Shown piece after piece: positions 7,738 through 15,263 of a DNA stretch of 32,807 nt. The notes under the pieces are model-generated. The model worked only from the letters and a program-made list of their open reading frames with translations, did not search any database and was not told the DNA's origin. The stretch is from assembly GCF_009917485.1 (NCBI RefSeq), contig NZ_QZDT01000041.1, positions 1 through 32,807 on the forward strand. Reading direction: 5' to 3'. The stretch comes from Parablautia muri. GTDB taxonomy: Bacteria > Bacillota > Clostridia > Lachnospirales > Lachnospiraceae. Each line of letters begins with the position of its first letter. Within the stretch, counting starts at the first letter, position 1. The translations under genes and the position numbers were made by a program.

Positions 7738-8750
7738 AAGTGAAAGATTATGCGGCAGACCATATTTTTTCTTTTATTTGTCTGATAGTGTCAGGGCTGC
7801 TTGTTTTTGGGTTACTCTGGCTGATTGAAATACCAATCGTTTTTATCTTCTTTGTGGAGGGCATTTTGTTTATGGCGTTTTTATGCGCTTTTCTGTATGA
7901 TTACTTACGTAGGCGCAAGTTTTATAATCAGTTATGGGAAATCTTGGAGCGGCTAGAGGAAAAAACTTTGATTGGGGAAATCCTTGTACAGCCTGGTTTT
8001 TTAGATGGGCAGATATTGGATGAGATACTGCGGCGCTGTAACAAGTACCAAAATGACCGGGTGGCAGATGCCAAGCAGGACAGCCAGGAGTACCGTGAAT
8101 ACCTTGATTCATGGGTACATGAGATCAAGACGCCGATCGCTGCAGCCCGCCTGATCGTGGAGAACAATAAAAACCCGGCCACCCTGCGGATTGACGATGA
8201 ACTGCGCAGGATAGACGGTTTTGTGGAACAGGTATTATATTATGCCCGCTCTGCGGCAGTGGAAAAGGACTTCAAGGTGGAAAGAACGACTTTGCAGGCA
8301 CTTGTAAATTCTGCCCTGAAGACTTACTCAAAGCCGCTGATACAGGCGGGAGGCAGACCTGTTTTTAACGGGCTGGACGTTCCTGTCTGTGCAGATACGA
8401 AAAGCTGCGCTTTTGTCATTGGCCAGATCATATCAAATTCGATTAAATACCATGCTGAGAATTTACAAGTCTCATTTTCGGCATACACAGAACAGAATGC
8501 TGTCCGGCTACTCATTTCGGACAATGGGATTGGCATTTCATCTTCAGACCTACCCCGTGTTTTTGATAAAGGCTTTACCGGGGATAACGGCCGAAAGTAT
8601 TCCAAATCTACGGGAATCGGTCTGTACCTTTGTAAAAAGCTCTGCAATAAAATGAACATGGAAATTACCATTCAAAGTGATCTGGGACAGGGGACGACAG
8701 TCATTTTGTTTTTCCCACAGGAAAGCTACTTGCAGGAGGCGGGATTATGA
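7734..8750 (+). CDS. bceS: BceS-like intramembrane-sensing histidine kinase
   Basis: The 338-aa kinase has two closely spaced transmembrane helices (about 12-32 and 35-58) and almost no external loop, the hallmark of BceS-type kinases that sense through the partner transporter rather than binding the peptide. The H-box reads WVHEIKTPIAA, the N-box contains ISNSIKYHAENL, and the G-boxes are SDNGIGI and STGIGLYLCKKL. Overlap with the regulator stop indicates coupled translation. Length matches the family (about 335 aa). The gene ends 166 bases before the ATPase gene, where a separate promoter and operator are visible. Confidence 0.92.
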   Translation: MKVKDYAADHIFSFICLIVSGLLVFGLLWLIEIPIVFIFFVEGILFMAFLCAFLYDYLRRRKFYNQLWEILERLEEKTLIGEILVQPGFLDGQILDEILRRCNKYQNDRVADAKQDSQEYREYLDSWVHEIKTPIAAARLIVENNKNPATLRIDDELRRIDGFVEQVLYYARSAAVEKDFKVERTTLQALVNSALKTYSKPLIQAGGRPVFNGLDVPVCADTKSCAFVIGQIISNSIKYHAENLQVSFSAYTEQNAVRLLISDNGIGISSSDLPRVFDKGFTGDNGRKYSKSTGIGLYLCKKLCNKMNMEITIQSDLGQGTTVILFFPQESYLQEAGL

Positions 8751-8806
8751 CCCGCCTTTTTGCTTAACATAAAGATGTCTGGCGAAGCCTGGCATCTGTT
8801 GTTTCC

Positions 8807-8831
8807 TTACATTTTGGTAATGAAAATGTAA
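8807..8831. promoter_or_regulatory. Likely BceR operator upstream of bceAB
   Basis: A perfect inverted repeat, TTACATTTT and AAAATGTAA, is separated by seven bases. It lies 86 bases before the ATPase gene. BceR-type regulators bind such AT-rich dyads upstream of their transporter genes. A -10/-35 pair downstream is not clear enough to fix. Confidence 0.65.
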
Positions 8832-8916
8832 TCTAAAATAATGGCAGGTTTCAAGGCGGTATGGTAGATTAGGGTTGCAATAGGGATTACCCTTTTGGAA
8901 AGGAGACAAACATACG

Positions 8917-9687
8917 ATGAACGATGCAATCTTACAAGTAGATGATATCCAAAAGTATTATGGCAACAAGGGCAGCCTGACAAAAGCCGTAGACCATATT
9001 TCCTTTCAGGTCTGCAAAAGCGAGTTTTTGGGCATTATGGGGGCTTCCGGTTCCGGAAAGACAACGCTTCTCAACTGTATCTCGACAATCGATACGGTGA
9101 CAAGCGGGCATATTTTTGTAGACGGGAAAGACATCACCGCCCTGCACGGTTCACAGCTTGCAGATTTTCGTGGAAAGAAGCTGGGATTCATTTTTCAGGA
9201 CTTTAACCTTCTGGACACGCTGAACGCTTATGAAAATATCTCCCTCTCGTTATCTATCTCAGGGGTAAAGCCGGCAGAGATTCAAAGGAAAGTGCTGCAG
9301 ATTTCAGAGGCTCTTGGAATTTGCGGAGTACTGGACAAGTACCCCTACCAGATGTCGGGAGGACAGCAGCAGCGTGTGGCGGCGGCAAGGGCAATGGTGA
9401 CAGACCCTGCAATGGTCATGGCCGATGAACCGACCGGCGCGTTGGATTCCAATTCCTCCCGGATGCTGCTGACCATGCTGACAGAACTGAATGAACGCCT
9501 TGATGCTACGATCCTCATGGTAACGCATGACGCATTTTCTGCAAGCTACTGCCACCGCATCCTTTTTATCAAGGATGGGAAAATATTTAACGAGCTGAAT
9601 CGTGGCGCTGACAGCCGGAAAGACTTTTTTGCAAAGATTCTGGAGGTGGTTTCCGTTTTGGGAGGTGAGCAGAATGACCTCTTGTAA
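8917..9687 (+). CDS. bceA: BceA-like ABC transporter ATP-binding protein
   Basis: The 256-aa ATPase has Walker A GASGSGKTT, a Q-loop at FQDFNLLD, the signature MSGGQQQR, Walker B VMADEPTGALD and a switch His in MVTHD. It powers the BceB permease, which in this family frees lipid II-cycle intermediates from peptide antibiotics such as bacitracin and also relays flux to the kinase. The ATG is preceded by AAAGGAG. Its last 14 bases overlap the permease start. Expression is expected to depend on the dyad at 8807. Confidence 0.93.
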   Translation: MNDAILQVDDIQKYYGNKGSLTKAVDHISFQVCKSEFLGIMGASGSGKTTLLNCISTIDTVTSGHIFVDGKDITALHGSQLADFRGKKLGFIFQDFNLLDTLNAYENISLSLSISGVKPAEIQRKVLQISEALGICGVLDKYPYQMSGGQQQRVAAARAMVTDPAMVMADEPTGALDSNSSRMLLTMLTELNERLDATILMVTHDAFSASYCHRILFIKDGKIFNELNRGADSRKDFFAKILEVVSVLGGEQNDLL

Positions 9688-11695
9688 ACTGATTATAAAA
9701 AATGTGAGGAAGAATATCCGGGATTACCTGATTTACTTTTTGACCCTTATGATCTCGGTAAGTGTCTTTTACGCATTTAATTCCATTTCAGACCAGCCGG
9801 CTTTTTCAGAAATGGGTATGACAAAGACGCTTTTGTATGACCAGCTTGGCATCCTGCTTTCTACACTGACAGTGCTGATTGCCATTGTCCTTGCGTTCCT
9901 GATCATTTATGCGAACCAATTTTTACTGAAGCGGAGGAAAAAAGAACTGGGCCTCTATATGGTTCTTGGCATGAAAAAGGGCCGCATTTCCCGGATATTT
10001 GCAGGGGAAACGTTTTGCGTTGGGGTGATTGCGCTTGTGACAGGCCTATGCCTTGGCGTTGCGTTATCGCAGGGAATATCATTAGTCGCTTTAAAACTGT
10101 TTGCTATTGAACTGTCAAAGTTCCAGCTTGTTTTTTCAATGGGAGCTTTTCAGAAGACTGCCCTGTGTTTTGCGGTTATTTTCCTGCTTGTCATGACCTT
10201 TAATGTATGGTCTGTCTCCAGCGTACAATTGATTGACCTTTTGACAGCCGGCAGGAAAAATGAAACATCACAAAATCGGAGCTGCCTTTTGCCCGTGCTG
10301 CTGTTTTTGGTTTCCCTAGCTTGCATCCTGTCTTCCGGGGTGATGTTCTACAGAAACGGTATTTTACCCTCACGGGAGAACCGGTCTTTTCAGGTGGCGG
10401 GCATCCTGCTTGTGGCAGGGACATTCATCTTCTTTTATTCCCTGTCCACTGTGTTTGTCCAGATACTACGGGCAAATAGTAACGTTTATTTGAGGGGGCT
10501 GAACACATTCCTCGCCCGTCAGATTGGCAGTAAAATCCGCACGAATTATTTTATCATGACGATTGTCTGCGGATTGCTCACAGTGACGGTCTGCGCTGTA
10601 TCGGTTGGCGTAAGCACCGCACTTGCCATGAATGAACTGTCCGGGTCTGCCACACCCTATGACTTGAATGTGCTGTCAAATGTCAGCATGGACGGCGACA
10701 GCAGCATTTTGGAATATCTCGCATCCAAAGATGCCGACTTATCCGGCTATGCGGAGAATATGGAGCAGATCAGCATTTATGAAGCAGATTTTACTTATGG
10801 CAGTTTGTTTGAAGGTCAGAATGTGGAACTGTGGCCCATTGACGAAGGAATTTCAGATAGCGGTGTTTCTGTACTTGCTGTTTCGGATTTTAACCGTGCC
10901 CTGGCAATGCAGGGAAAAGAACCTGTGGTATTGACAGAAAATCAATATCTGCTGAACTGTAATTACAAGGGAACTTTTCAGTATGTGGAAAAAGCATTGG
11001 AAAGCCATGCGGATTTAGTGCTGGCAGGAATTCCTTTGCAAAGGGCATCGGATACGGTTTTAGAGGAAACCTACTTTATGACCTCTGTGGGGAACAATGA
11101 CCGGGGGTCGCTGATTGTCCCGGATGCGGTTGTTCACAGTCTTACGAAAGATGTAAATGTACTTTTGGTGCAATACCGGCCAGATGCTGATTCGGATGCG
11201 GTTTTGCAGAAAATGATCCCGATTGGGCTGGATGATACCCACGGTTACCGTTATGCGGAAAAGAACATGATGTATGATATGTTCTATGGATTAAATGCGT
11301 TGATTTCATTCCTCTGTTGCTATATCGGCCTGATATTTTTGCTGATCTGCGCCGCGTTGCTGGCTTTGAAACAGCTTACGGAAACAACTGATAACATTTA
11401 CCGTTACGGTCTGCTCCAAAAGCTGGGGGCAAAGAAGGAACAGATTAACCGCGCCCTGCTGTCTCAGACAGCAATCTTCTTTGCGGCTCCGCTTGCAGTG
11501 GCGGGTATTTTTTCTGCCGTCCTGATGGGAAAAGCAATGGAAATCGTAGAGGAATTTATGAACATCCATATTTCAACAAACTTAGGTTTCACAGTTGTAC
11601 TGTTTCTTGTGGTATATGGGAGCTACTTTCTTGCCACTTATCTGTCCTGCAAACGGATGGTAGTAGAACATCAGAATAAACGAATGGAGGAATAA
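9674..11695 (+). CDS. bceB: BceB-like FtsX-type permease
   Basis: The 673-aa membrane protein has ten predicted helices in the Bce pattern. One is near residue 20, then two at about 60-85 and 110-140. Further helices occur at about 155-180, 200-220 and 260-290, followed by a large external domain (about 310-520) and three C-terminal helices. The external domain is the specificity element for peptides in this family. The coupling helix motif KKELGLYMVLGMKKGRI is clear. The start at 9674 follows GGAGGTGAG; a longer reading from 9602 lies inside bceA and has no ribosome site. It is followed after 5 bases by the small membrane-peptide gene, so these are probably one transcript. Confidence 0.92.
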   Translation: MTSCKLIIKNVRKNIRDYLIYFLTLMISVSVFYAFNSISDQPAFSEMGMTKTLLYDQLGILLSTLTVLIAIVLAFLIIYANQFLLKRRKKELGLYMVLGMKKGRISRIFAGETFCVGVIALVTGLCLGVALSQGISLVALKLFAIELSKFQLVFSMGAFQKTALCFAVIFLLVMTFNVWSVSSVQLIDLLTAGRKNETSQNRSCLLPVLLFLVSLACILSSGVMFYRNGILPSRENRSFQVAGILLVAGTFIFFYSLSTVFVQILRANSNVYLRGLNTFLARQIGSKIRTNYFIMTIVCGLLTVTVCAVSVGVSTALAMNELSGSATPYDLNVLSNVSMDGDSSILEYLASKDADLSGYAENMEQISIYEADFTYGSLFEGQNVELWPIDEGISDSGVSVLAVSDFNRALAMQGKEPVVLTENQYLLNCNYKGTFQYVEKALESHADLVLAGIPLQRASDTVLEETYFMTSVGNNDRGSLIVPDAVVHSLTKDVNVLLVQYRPDADSDAVLQKMIPIGLDDTHGYRYAEKNMMYDMFYGLNALISFLCCYIGLIFLLICAALLALKQLTETTDNIYRYGLLQKLGAKKEQINRALLSQTAIFFAAPLAVAGIFSAVLMGKAMEIVEEFMNIHISTNLGFTVVLFLVVYGSYFLATYLSCKRMVVEHQNKRMEE

Positions 11696-11700
11696 AGAAT

Positions 11701-11835
11701 ATGCCGGAAAATATTAAATGGGATGCTGTATTTCAAAGTATCGTTGATACATGGCTGCCGCTGTTTGGTGTCATTTTCGCAGTTATTGTTATTGCTGTGG
11801 TAGTCCATATCATCAAGAAAAAACATAAAAAATGA
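11701..11835 (+). CDS. Small single-span membrane protein (44 aa)
   Basis: The frame starts with ATG after a GGAGG ribosome site that lies in the last codons of the permease gene. The product is short and acidic at the N-terminus (MPENIKWDAV), has one hydrophobic helix (about 19-37) and ends in a Lys/His-rich tail (KKKHKK), predicting the tail in the cytoplasm. Its stop overlaps the following metallophosphoesterase start by four bases (ATGA). That tight coupling, rather than homology, is why I call it real. A role as an accessory subunit of the BceAB transporter or a tether for the next enzyme is inference. Confidence 0.7.
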   Translation: MPENIKWDAVFQSIVDTWLPLFGVIFAVIVIAVVVHIIKKKHKK

Positions 11836-12724
11836 AAAATGCCGGAATTAGTAGAAAGAAAATAGTACCAATAAAAAGAAATATCATCCTGTCCATGCTG
11901 CTATGTGTCAATATTCTTGTGGCCTGGACGGTATGTGTCAATACGGCATTGATGGTTAGTACAATTTCAATTTCAAGCAGCCATATCCCTGCCGCATTTT
12001 CCGGCTTTCGGATAGCGCAGATATCAGACCTGCATAATGTTGAATTTGGAAAAAACAATGCAGAACTGTTAAAACTGCTATCCGAAAGTAAGCCGGATAT
12101 CATCGTGATAACTGGCGAACTCATAGATGCCAATCACACGGATGTAGGGATAGCGTTAGGCTTTGCGCAGGAATCCGACAGGATTGTCCCGACCTATTAT
12201 GTGACGGGAAAACATGAAGCAGCAAGCCCGCAATATGATGCTTTGCAAGCTGGGCTTAAAGATGCGGGGGTTATCGTGCTGGAGGATGAAGCCATTTCTT
12301 TAGAGCGGAATGGGGAAACCATAACACTGCTTGGATTGGCAGATCCCGATTTTACGGTCAAGGGGGATATGTTTGGTGAAGTCCCCGCTATGGTCAGTAC
12401 GAAATTGAAGAATCTGATTGGCGATGAAAGCGGATACACTATTTTGTTCTCACATAGGCCGGAGCTGTTTGAAACCTATGTGGATGGCGGTATTGATTTG
12501 GTTTTTAGCGGCCATGTACATGAGGCCAGTTCCAGCTGCCGTTTATCGGCGGGCTGGTTGCCCCCAATCAAGGGCTGTTTCCCAAATCTGATGTTGGACT
12601 GTATACAGACGGCGGCACAAGCATGGTGGTCAGCCGTGGCATTGGAAACAGCATCATACCATTCCGTTTCAATAACCGCCCGCCCAAGAACATGGCCTTG
12701 CAGTCGGAAAATTCCAACAGGTAG
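11832..12724 (+). pseudogene. Membrane-anchored metallophosphoesterase, frameshifted and 3'-truncated
   Basis: An N-terminal transmembrane anchor (about 17-40) leads to a calcineurin-like phosphoesterase domain with ISDLHN, TGELID, TGKHEA, FSHRPE and GHVH motifs. At about 12522 one G appears to be missing: restoring it changes the frame to read GHVHGGQFRLPFIGG, the family pattern, which continues to about 12680. The chain then fuses to antisense sequence of another gene and stops at 12724. Two metal-ligand motifs are also atypical, GELID for GDLID and GKHE for GNHE. YkuE/YaeI-type relatives act on phosphate esters at the membrane. Position behind bceAB suggests a link to undecaprenyl-phosphate or envelope chemistry, but this copy is probably inactive. 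Confidence 0.75.
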
Positions 12725-12945
12725 GCGAGCATCCCAAAACGGGAGCCCAGCATGGTCTGCTCACTGACGTATCGGTCAATCAGCAGCCGTATTTCTTTTG
12801 ATAAATCCATCCTGTCCAGTTCGCCGGAGTATATGTCCGACCTTCGGAGAATCGCCTGATATTCCCCGTCACTGCTTACGATGCCATTCATGATGCCGTT
12901 CATGCGGATGTCCATGAGCTGGTATAATGCAGAATCTTTTTCCAA
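12684..12945 (-). pseudogene. C-terminally truncated gene of unknown function
   Basis: On the minus strand a frame with a GGAGGG ribosome site and a TTG start (12945-12943) encodes a charged, helical peptide with the motifs MDIRMNGIMNGIV, EYQAILRRSD and FSDCKAMFLGG. It looks like one of the small conserved proteins found around conjugative elements of Clostridia, but I do not recognise the family. At about 12684 it loses its own C-terminus and continues into antisense of the metallophosphoesterase gene. An upstream in-frame ATG at 13011 has no convincing ribosome site. Confidence 0.5.
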
Positions 12946-13011
12946 TCCAATCCCTCCTGCTACAATGTATTTATGGTTAATACCCCTTACAGCCAGTAAG
13001 GAATTATCCAT

Positions 13012-13230
13012 CTTGTTGCTTAAGCTGTTAGAATGAGTGATGCAGATGGTCTGGCAGATCCCTCCTGGAACTTTACGTCCGTACGGAAGTCAGCCAACCA
13101 GCCCTCATTCGCAGCATTCGTTTTACGCAGGTTGAATCCAAAGACGTTCATGTGATACCCAGTAGATTGAACAGGCAATGAGTAAATCTGGTATTGACCA
13201 TTGCTACTACATGGTAAAGGAGTATCTGTT
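13012..13230 (+). other. Noncoding left part of the IS110 element, candidate bridge-RNA region
   Basis: No open frame with a ribosome site lies here. In the IS110 group the region upstream of the recombinase gene encodes the bridge RNA that selects donor and target. The segment has several short pairing arms (for example ACGTCCGTACG at 13076-13086) but I could not draw the two-loop bridge structure by hand. The outer boundary of the element is not evident. Confidence 0.35.
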
Positions 13231-14446
13231 ATGAACGCTGTTGGTATTGATGTTTCCAAAGGTAAGAGTACCGTCACAATCCGAAGACCAGGTGATATTG
13301 TCTTGATGCCTCCCCGCGACATTCCGCATACACAGTCTTCAATCAATGAACTAATTGAGATTATCAGAAGCCTTGACGGGGAAACAAAAGTCTGCATGGA
13401 GCACACTGGAAGGTACTATGAACCGGTTGCCACATGGCTTTCCGATGCCGGTATTTTTGTCAGTGCTGTAAACCCGGTTCTGATCAAAGACTTCGGGGAT
13501 GATTCCCTGCGCGCGCCAAAAACTGATAAGGCTGATTCCAAAAAGATTGCGCGTTATACCCTTGACCGATGGGCAAAACTGAAGCAATATGGAAACATGG
13601 ATAAAACACGTAACCAGCTAAAGAACATGAATCGGCAGTTCGGCTTTTATATGTCTCAGAAGACTGCCATGAAGAACAACCTCATTGCCCTGCTCGACCA
13701 GACTTATCCGGGTGCGAACGGCTTCTTTGACAGTCCTGCACGCAGCGATGGCAGCCAGAAATGGGTAGATTTCGTCTATACCTACTGGCATGTGGACTGT
13801 GTACGCTCCAAGTCACCGGATGCTTTTACACAACACTATCAGAATTGGTGTAAACGCAAAGGCTATAACTTCAGTGCTGATAAAGCAGAGAAGAACTATC
13901 AGCTCTCATCTGACCTGAACGCCGTATTCCCGAAGGACGACAGCACGAAGCTGCTGATACGGCAGGCTGTGGCAATGCTGAATACTGCTTCTGAAATAGT
14001 GGAATCTCTCCGTCTGAAAATGGACGAAACTGCTGCAACACTGCCTGAATACCCTGTTGTCATGGCAATGAACGGTGTCGGATCGACCCTTGGTCCACAA
14101 CTCATGGCTGAGATAGGGGATGTTACACGTTTCACACACCGCGGAGCTTTGACTGCCTTCGCTGGTGTTGACCCTGGAAAGAACGATTCCGGGCAGCGCA
14201 TCCAGAAAAGCGTCCTACAACCAAGAAGGGGTCGCCAAGCCTGCGCAAGACTATCTTCCAGATCATGGATGGGCTTATCAGGCGTTCCCTGTTGACGATG
14301 CCGTTTATGCTTTCATGGATAAAAAGCGAACGCAAGGTAAGCCTTACTATGTCTACATGACTGCAGGTGCAAACAAGTTCCTCCGCATTTATTACGGGCG
14401 GGTTAAAGAATATCTTTCCACGCTTTCAGAAACCGAAGAATCATAA
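13231..14446 (+). pseudogene. IS110-family transposase, frameshifted
   Basis: The N-terminal DEDD RuvC-like domain is intact (VGIDVSKGKST, MEHTGRYYEP, KTDKADSKKIA), as is the start of the C-terminal Tnp_20 domain (MAMNGVGSTLGPQLMAEIGD, TAFAGVDPG). After about 14210 the family pattern switches frame twice. QKSV continues as PTTKKGSPSLRK in a second frame, then near 14277 as FPVDDAVYAFMDKKR and GANKFLRIYYGRVKEYL in the third, ending at the TAA at 14444-14446. At least two indels are needed to restore one chain of about 400 aa. The ATG at 13231 has an AAAGGAG site. The conserved catalytic Ser lies in the damaged part, so activity is unlikely. Confidence 0.85.
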
Positions 14447-14468
14447 ACAAATGTCTTCTTTTTTTATC

Positions 14469-14496
14469 AGGCCGGCGCTTTGCGGTGGCCTTTTTG
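14469..14496 (+). terminator. Terminator-like hairpin after the IS110 gene
   Basis: AGGCC and CGC arms pair with GCG and GGCCT around a TTT loop, with a two-base internal bulge, followed by TTTTTG. It ends the IS110 transcript or marks its right side. The next 100 bases before R1 copy 2 hold nothing I can identify. Confidence 0.6.
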
Positions 14497-14645
14497 TAAT
14501 ACTCATTTTTCAACCTGTTTAAAATTTTCAAAGTTCTCTAATTTCTGCTTGACTTTTTATTTGCAGACTTCCGTGGTGTCGTATCCTACCTCTGTTTTGG
14601 CGGGATAGCAAGTGGAAAAAGAAAAAAGCCGGAAAACCATCTTGT

Positions 14646-14759
14646 GGTTCTTTCTGAACTTTGGGTATTCGCATATTCTCAGATTTTGCTACAAGCCACC
14701 AAATTGGCTTAGTAAATCAAAATGAGAATAACGGAGTTACCCAAACATCAGAAAGAACC
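14646..14759. mobile_element. 114-bp miniature inverted-repeat element with 8-bp target duplication
   Basis: The ends are GGTTCTTTCTGA..TTTGGGTA and its complement (20 of 22 match), and the interior also folds back (AGCCA with TGGCT at the centre), so the whole element is one long hairpin without coding capacity. It is flanked by an exact CATCTTGT duplication at 14638-14645 and 14760-14767. R1 copy 1 preserves the unoccupied site. Terminal GG with an 8-bp duplication is typical of ISL3-family insertions, so an ISL3-type transposase probably mobilised it; none is encoded in the window. Confidence 0.85.
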
Positions 14760-14763
14760 CATC

Positions 14764-14792
14764 TTGTAGCGTCCGACATTTTCTGATAAAAT
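14764..14792 (+). promoter_or_regulatory. Promoter of the toxin mRNA (3' end of R1 copy 2)
   Basis: TTGTAG at 14764-14769, a 17-bp spacer and TAAAAT at 14787-14792 predict a start near 14799, immediately before the direct repeat shared with the antitoxin RNA. The MITE lies five bases upstream of the -35. Confidence 0.5.
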
Positions 14793-14906
14793 ATTCATAC
14801 GGGTACTGCCATAACGGTAGGCGGCTAGTTCTTCTGCGGAGGGACTGTGACCCTCCGATTACATAGAAACCTGCTTGCAGGAATCTGGGAAAGGAGGGCT
14901 GAGTGG

Positions 14907-15011
14907 ATGTTGACGATTGAAGGATTGATTTCAGTGCTTGGCTTATGCCTGACCTGCTTCGGTCTCGGATACGCCATCGGAAGCAAGGATAATAATAAAC
15001 TACAAAAATAG
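14907..15011 (+). CDS. Holin-like type I toxin (34 aa)
   Basis: The product starts MLTIEGLISVLGLCL and has one hydrophobic helix (about 7-25) with a polar SKDNNKLQK tail, matching the small putative holin-like toxin family of Firmicutes. Such peptides insert in the membrane and depolarise it when over-expressed. A strong GGAAAGGAGGG ribosome site precedes the ATG by about seven bases. The leader contains two hairpins (14837-14857 and 14870-14881) that could limit ribosome access. A convergent antitoxin RNA shares its terminator and a 5' repeat, as in the Fst/par arrangement of pAD1. Confidence 0.8.
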   Translation: MLTIEGLISVLGLCLTCFGLGYAIGSKDNNKLQK

Positions 15012-15047
15012 CCGCCCCACGTCCGCAAAACTAAGGCGACTATTTTT
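15004..15047. terminator. Bidirectional terminator shared by toxin and antitoxin RNAs
   Basis: A 13-bp stem (15004-15016 with 15035-15047, one G-U position) has A-rich/T-rich flanks on both sides, so it terminates both transcripts. Confidence 0.75.
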
Positions 15048-15093
15048 GTTGACTTAAATTCGGACTAGCCGTCTATCGGCAGTACCTTTATGT
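15004..15093 (-). ncRNA. Antitoxin RNA convergent with the holin-like toxin mRNA
   Basis: A consensus promoter at 15100-15128 on the minus strand predicts an RNA of about 90 bases ending at the shared bidirectional terminator. Near its 5' end are GGTACTGCC and CGGCTAGT (15086-15078 and 15071-15064), the same two words in the same order as in the toxin mRNA at 14802-14810 and 14822-14829. The RNAs therefore can pair at both the 5' repeats and the terminator, as RNA I and RNA II of pAD1 par do. Confidence 0.65.
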
Positions 15094-15099
15094 AAATAT

Positions 15100-15128
15100 A
15101 TCTTAGCAGATTTATGCGGAATTGTCAA
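15100..15128 (-). promoter_or_regulatory. Antitoxin RNA promoter
   Basis: On the minus strand: a perfect TTGACA (15128-15123), a 17-bp spacer and TAAGAT (15105-15100). It is stronger by sequence than the toxin promoter, as expected for an unstable RNA antitoxin. Confidence 0.7.
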
Positions 15129-15263
15129 ATTCGGTGGAACGTTCCGCTGAAATTATTCTATACCGGATTCCGCATAAAGGCAAGAAATTTTAGCGGAAAA
15201 AGTGCAATTTGTCAAATAGAAGTCTAGGTCAAATTATACGCAAGTAATTAAGAGAGGTAAGAA

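Larger units (their letters stand above)
14603..14792 (+). repeat. Repeat R1, copy 2 (split by a MITE)
   Basis: Removing 14646-14759 and one 8-bp duplication restores sequence collinear with 310-385. The 3' end again carries a promoter-like sequence, here feeding the toxin mRNA. Confidence 0.75.

Noticed and set aside
9602-9673. Upstream extension of the BceB-like permease
   Set aside because: It overlaps bceA without a ribosome site; GGAGGTGAG precedes the ATG at 9674.
13012-13230. tRNA or other stable RNA gene
   Set aside because: No cloverleaf, T-loop or anticodon-arm pattern could be found here or elsewhere in the window.
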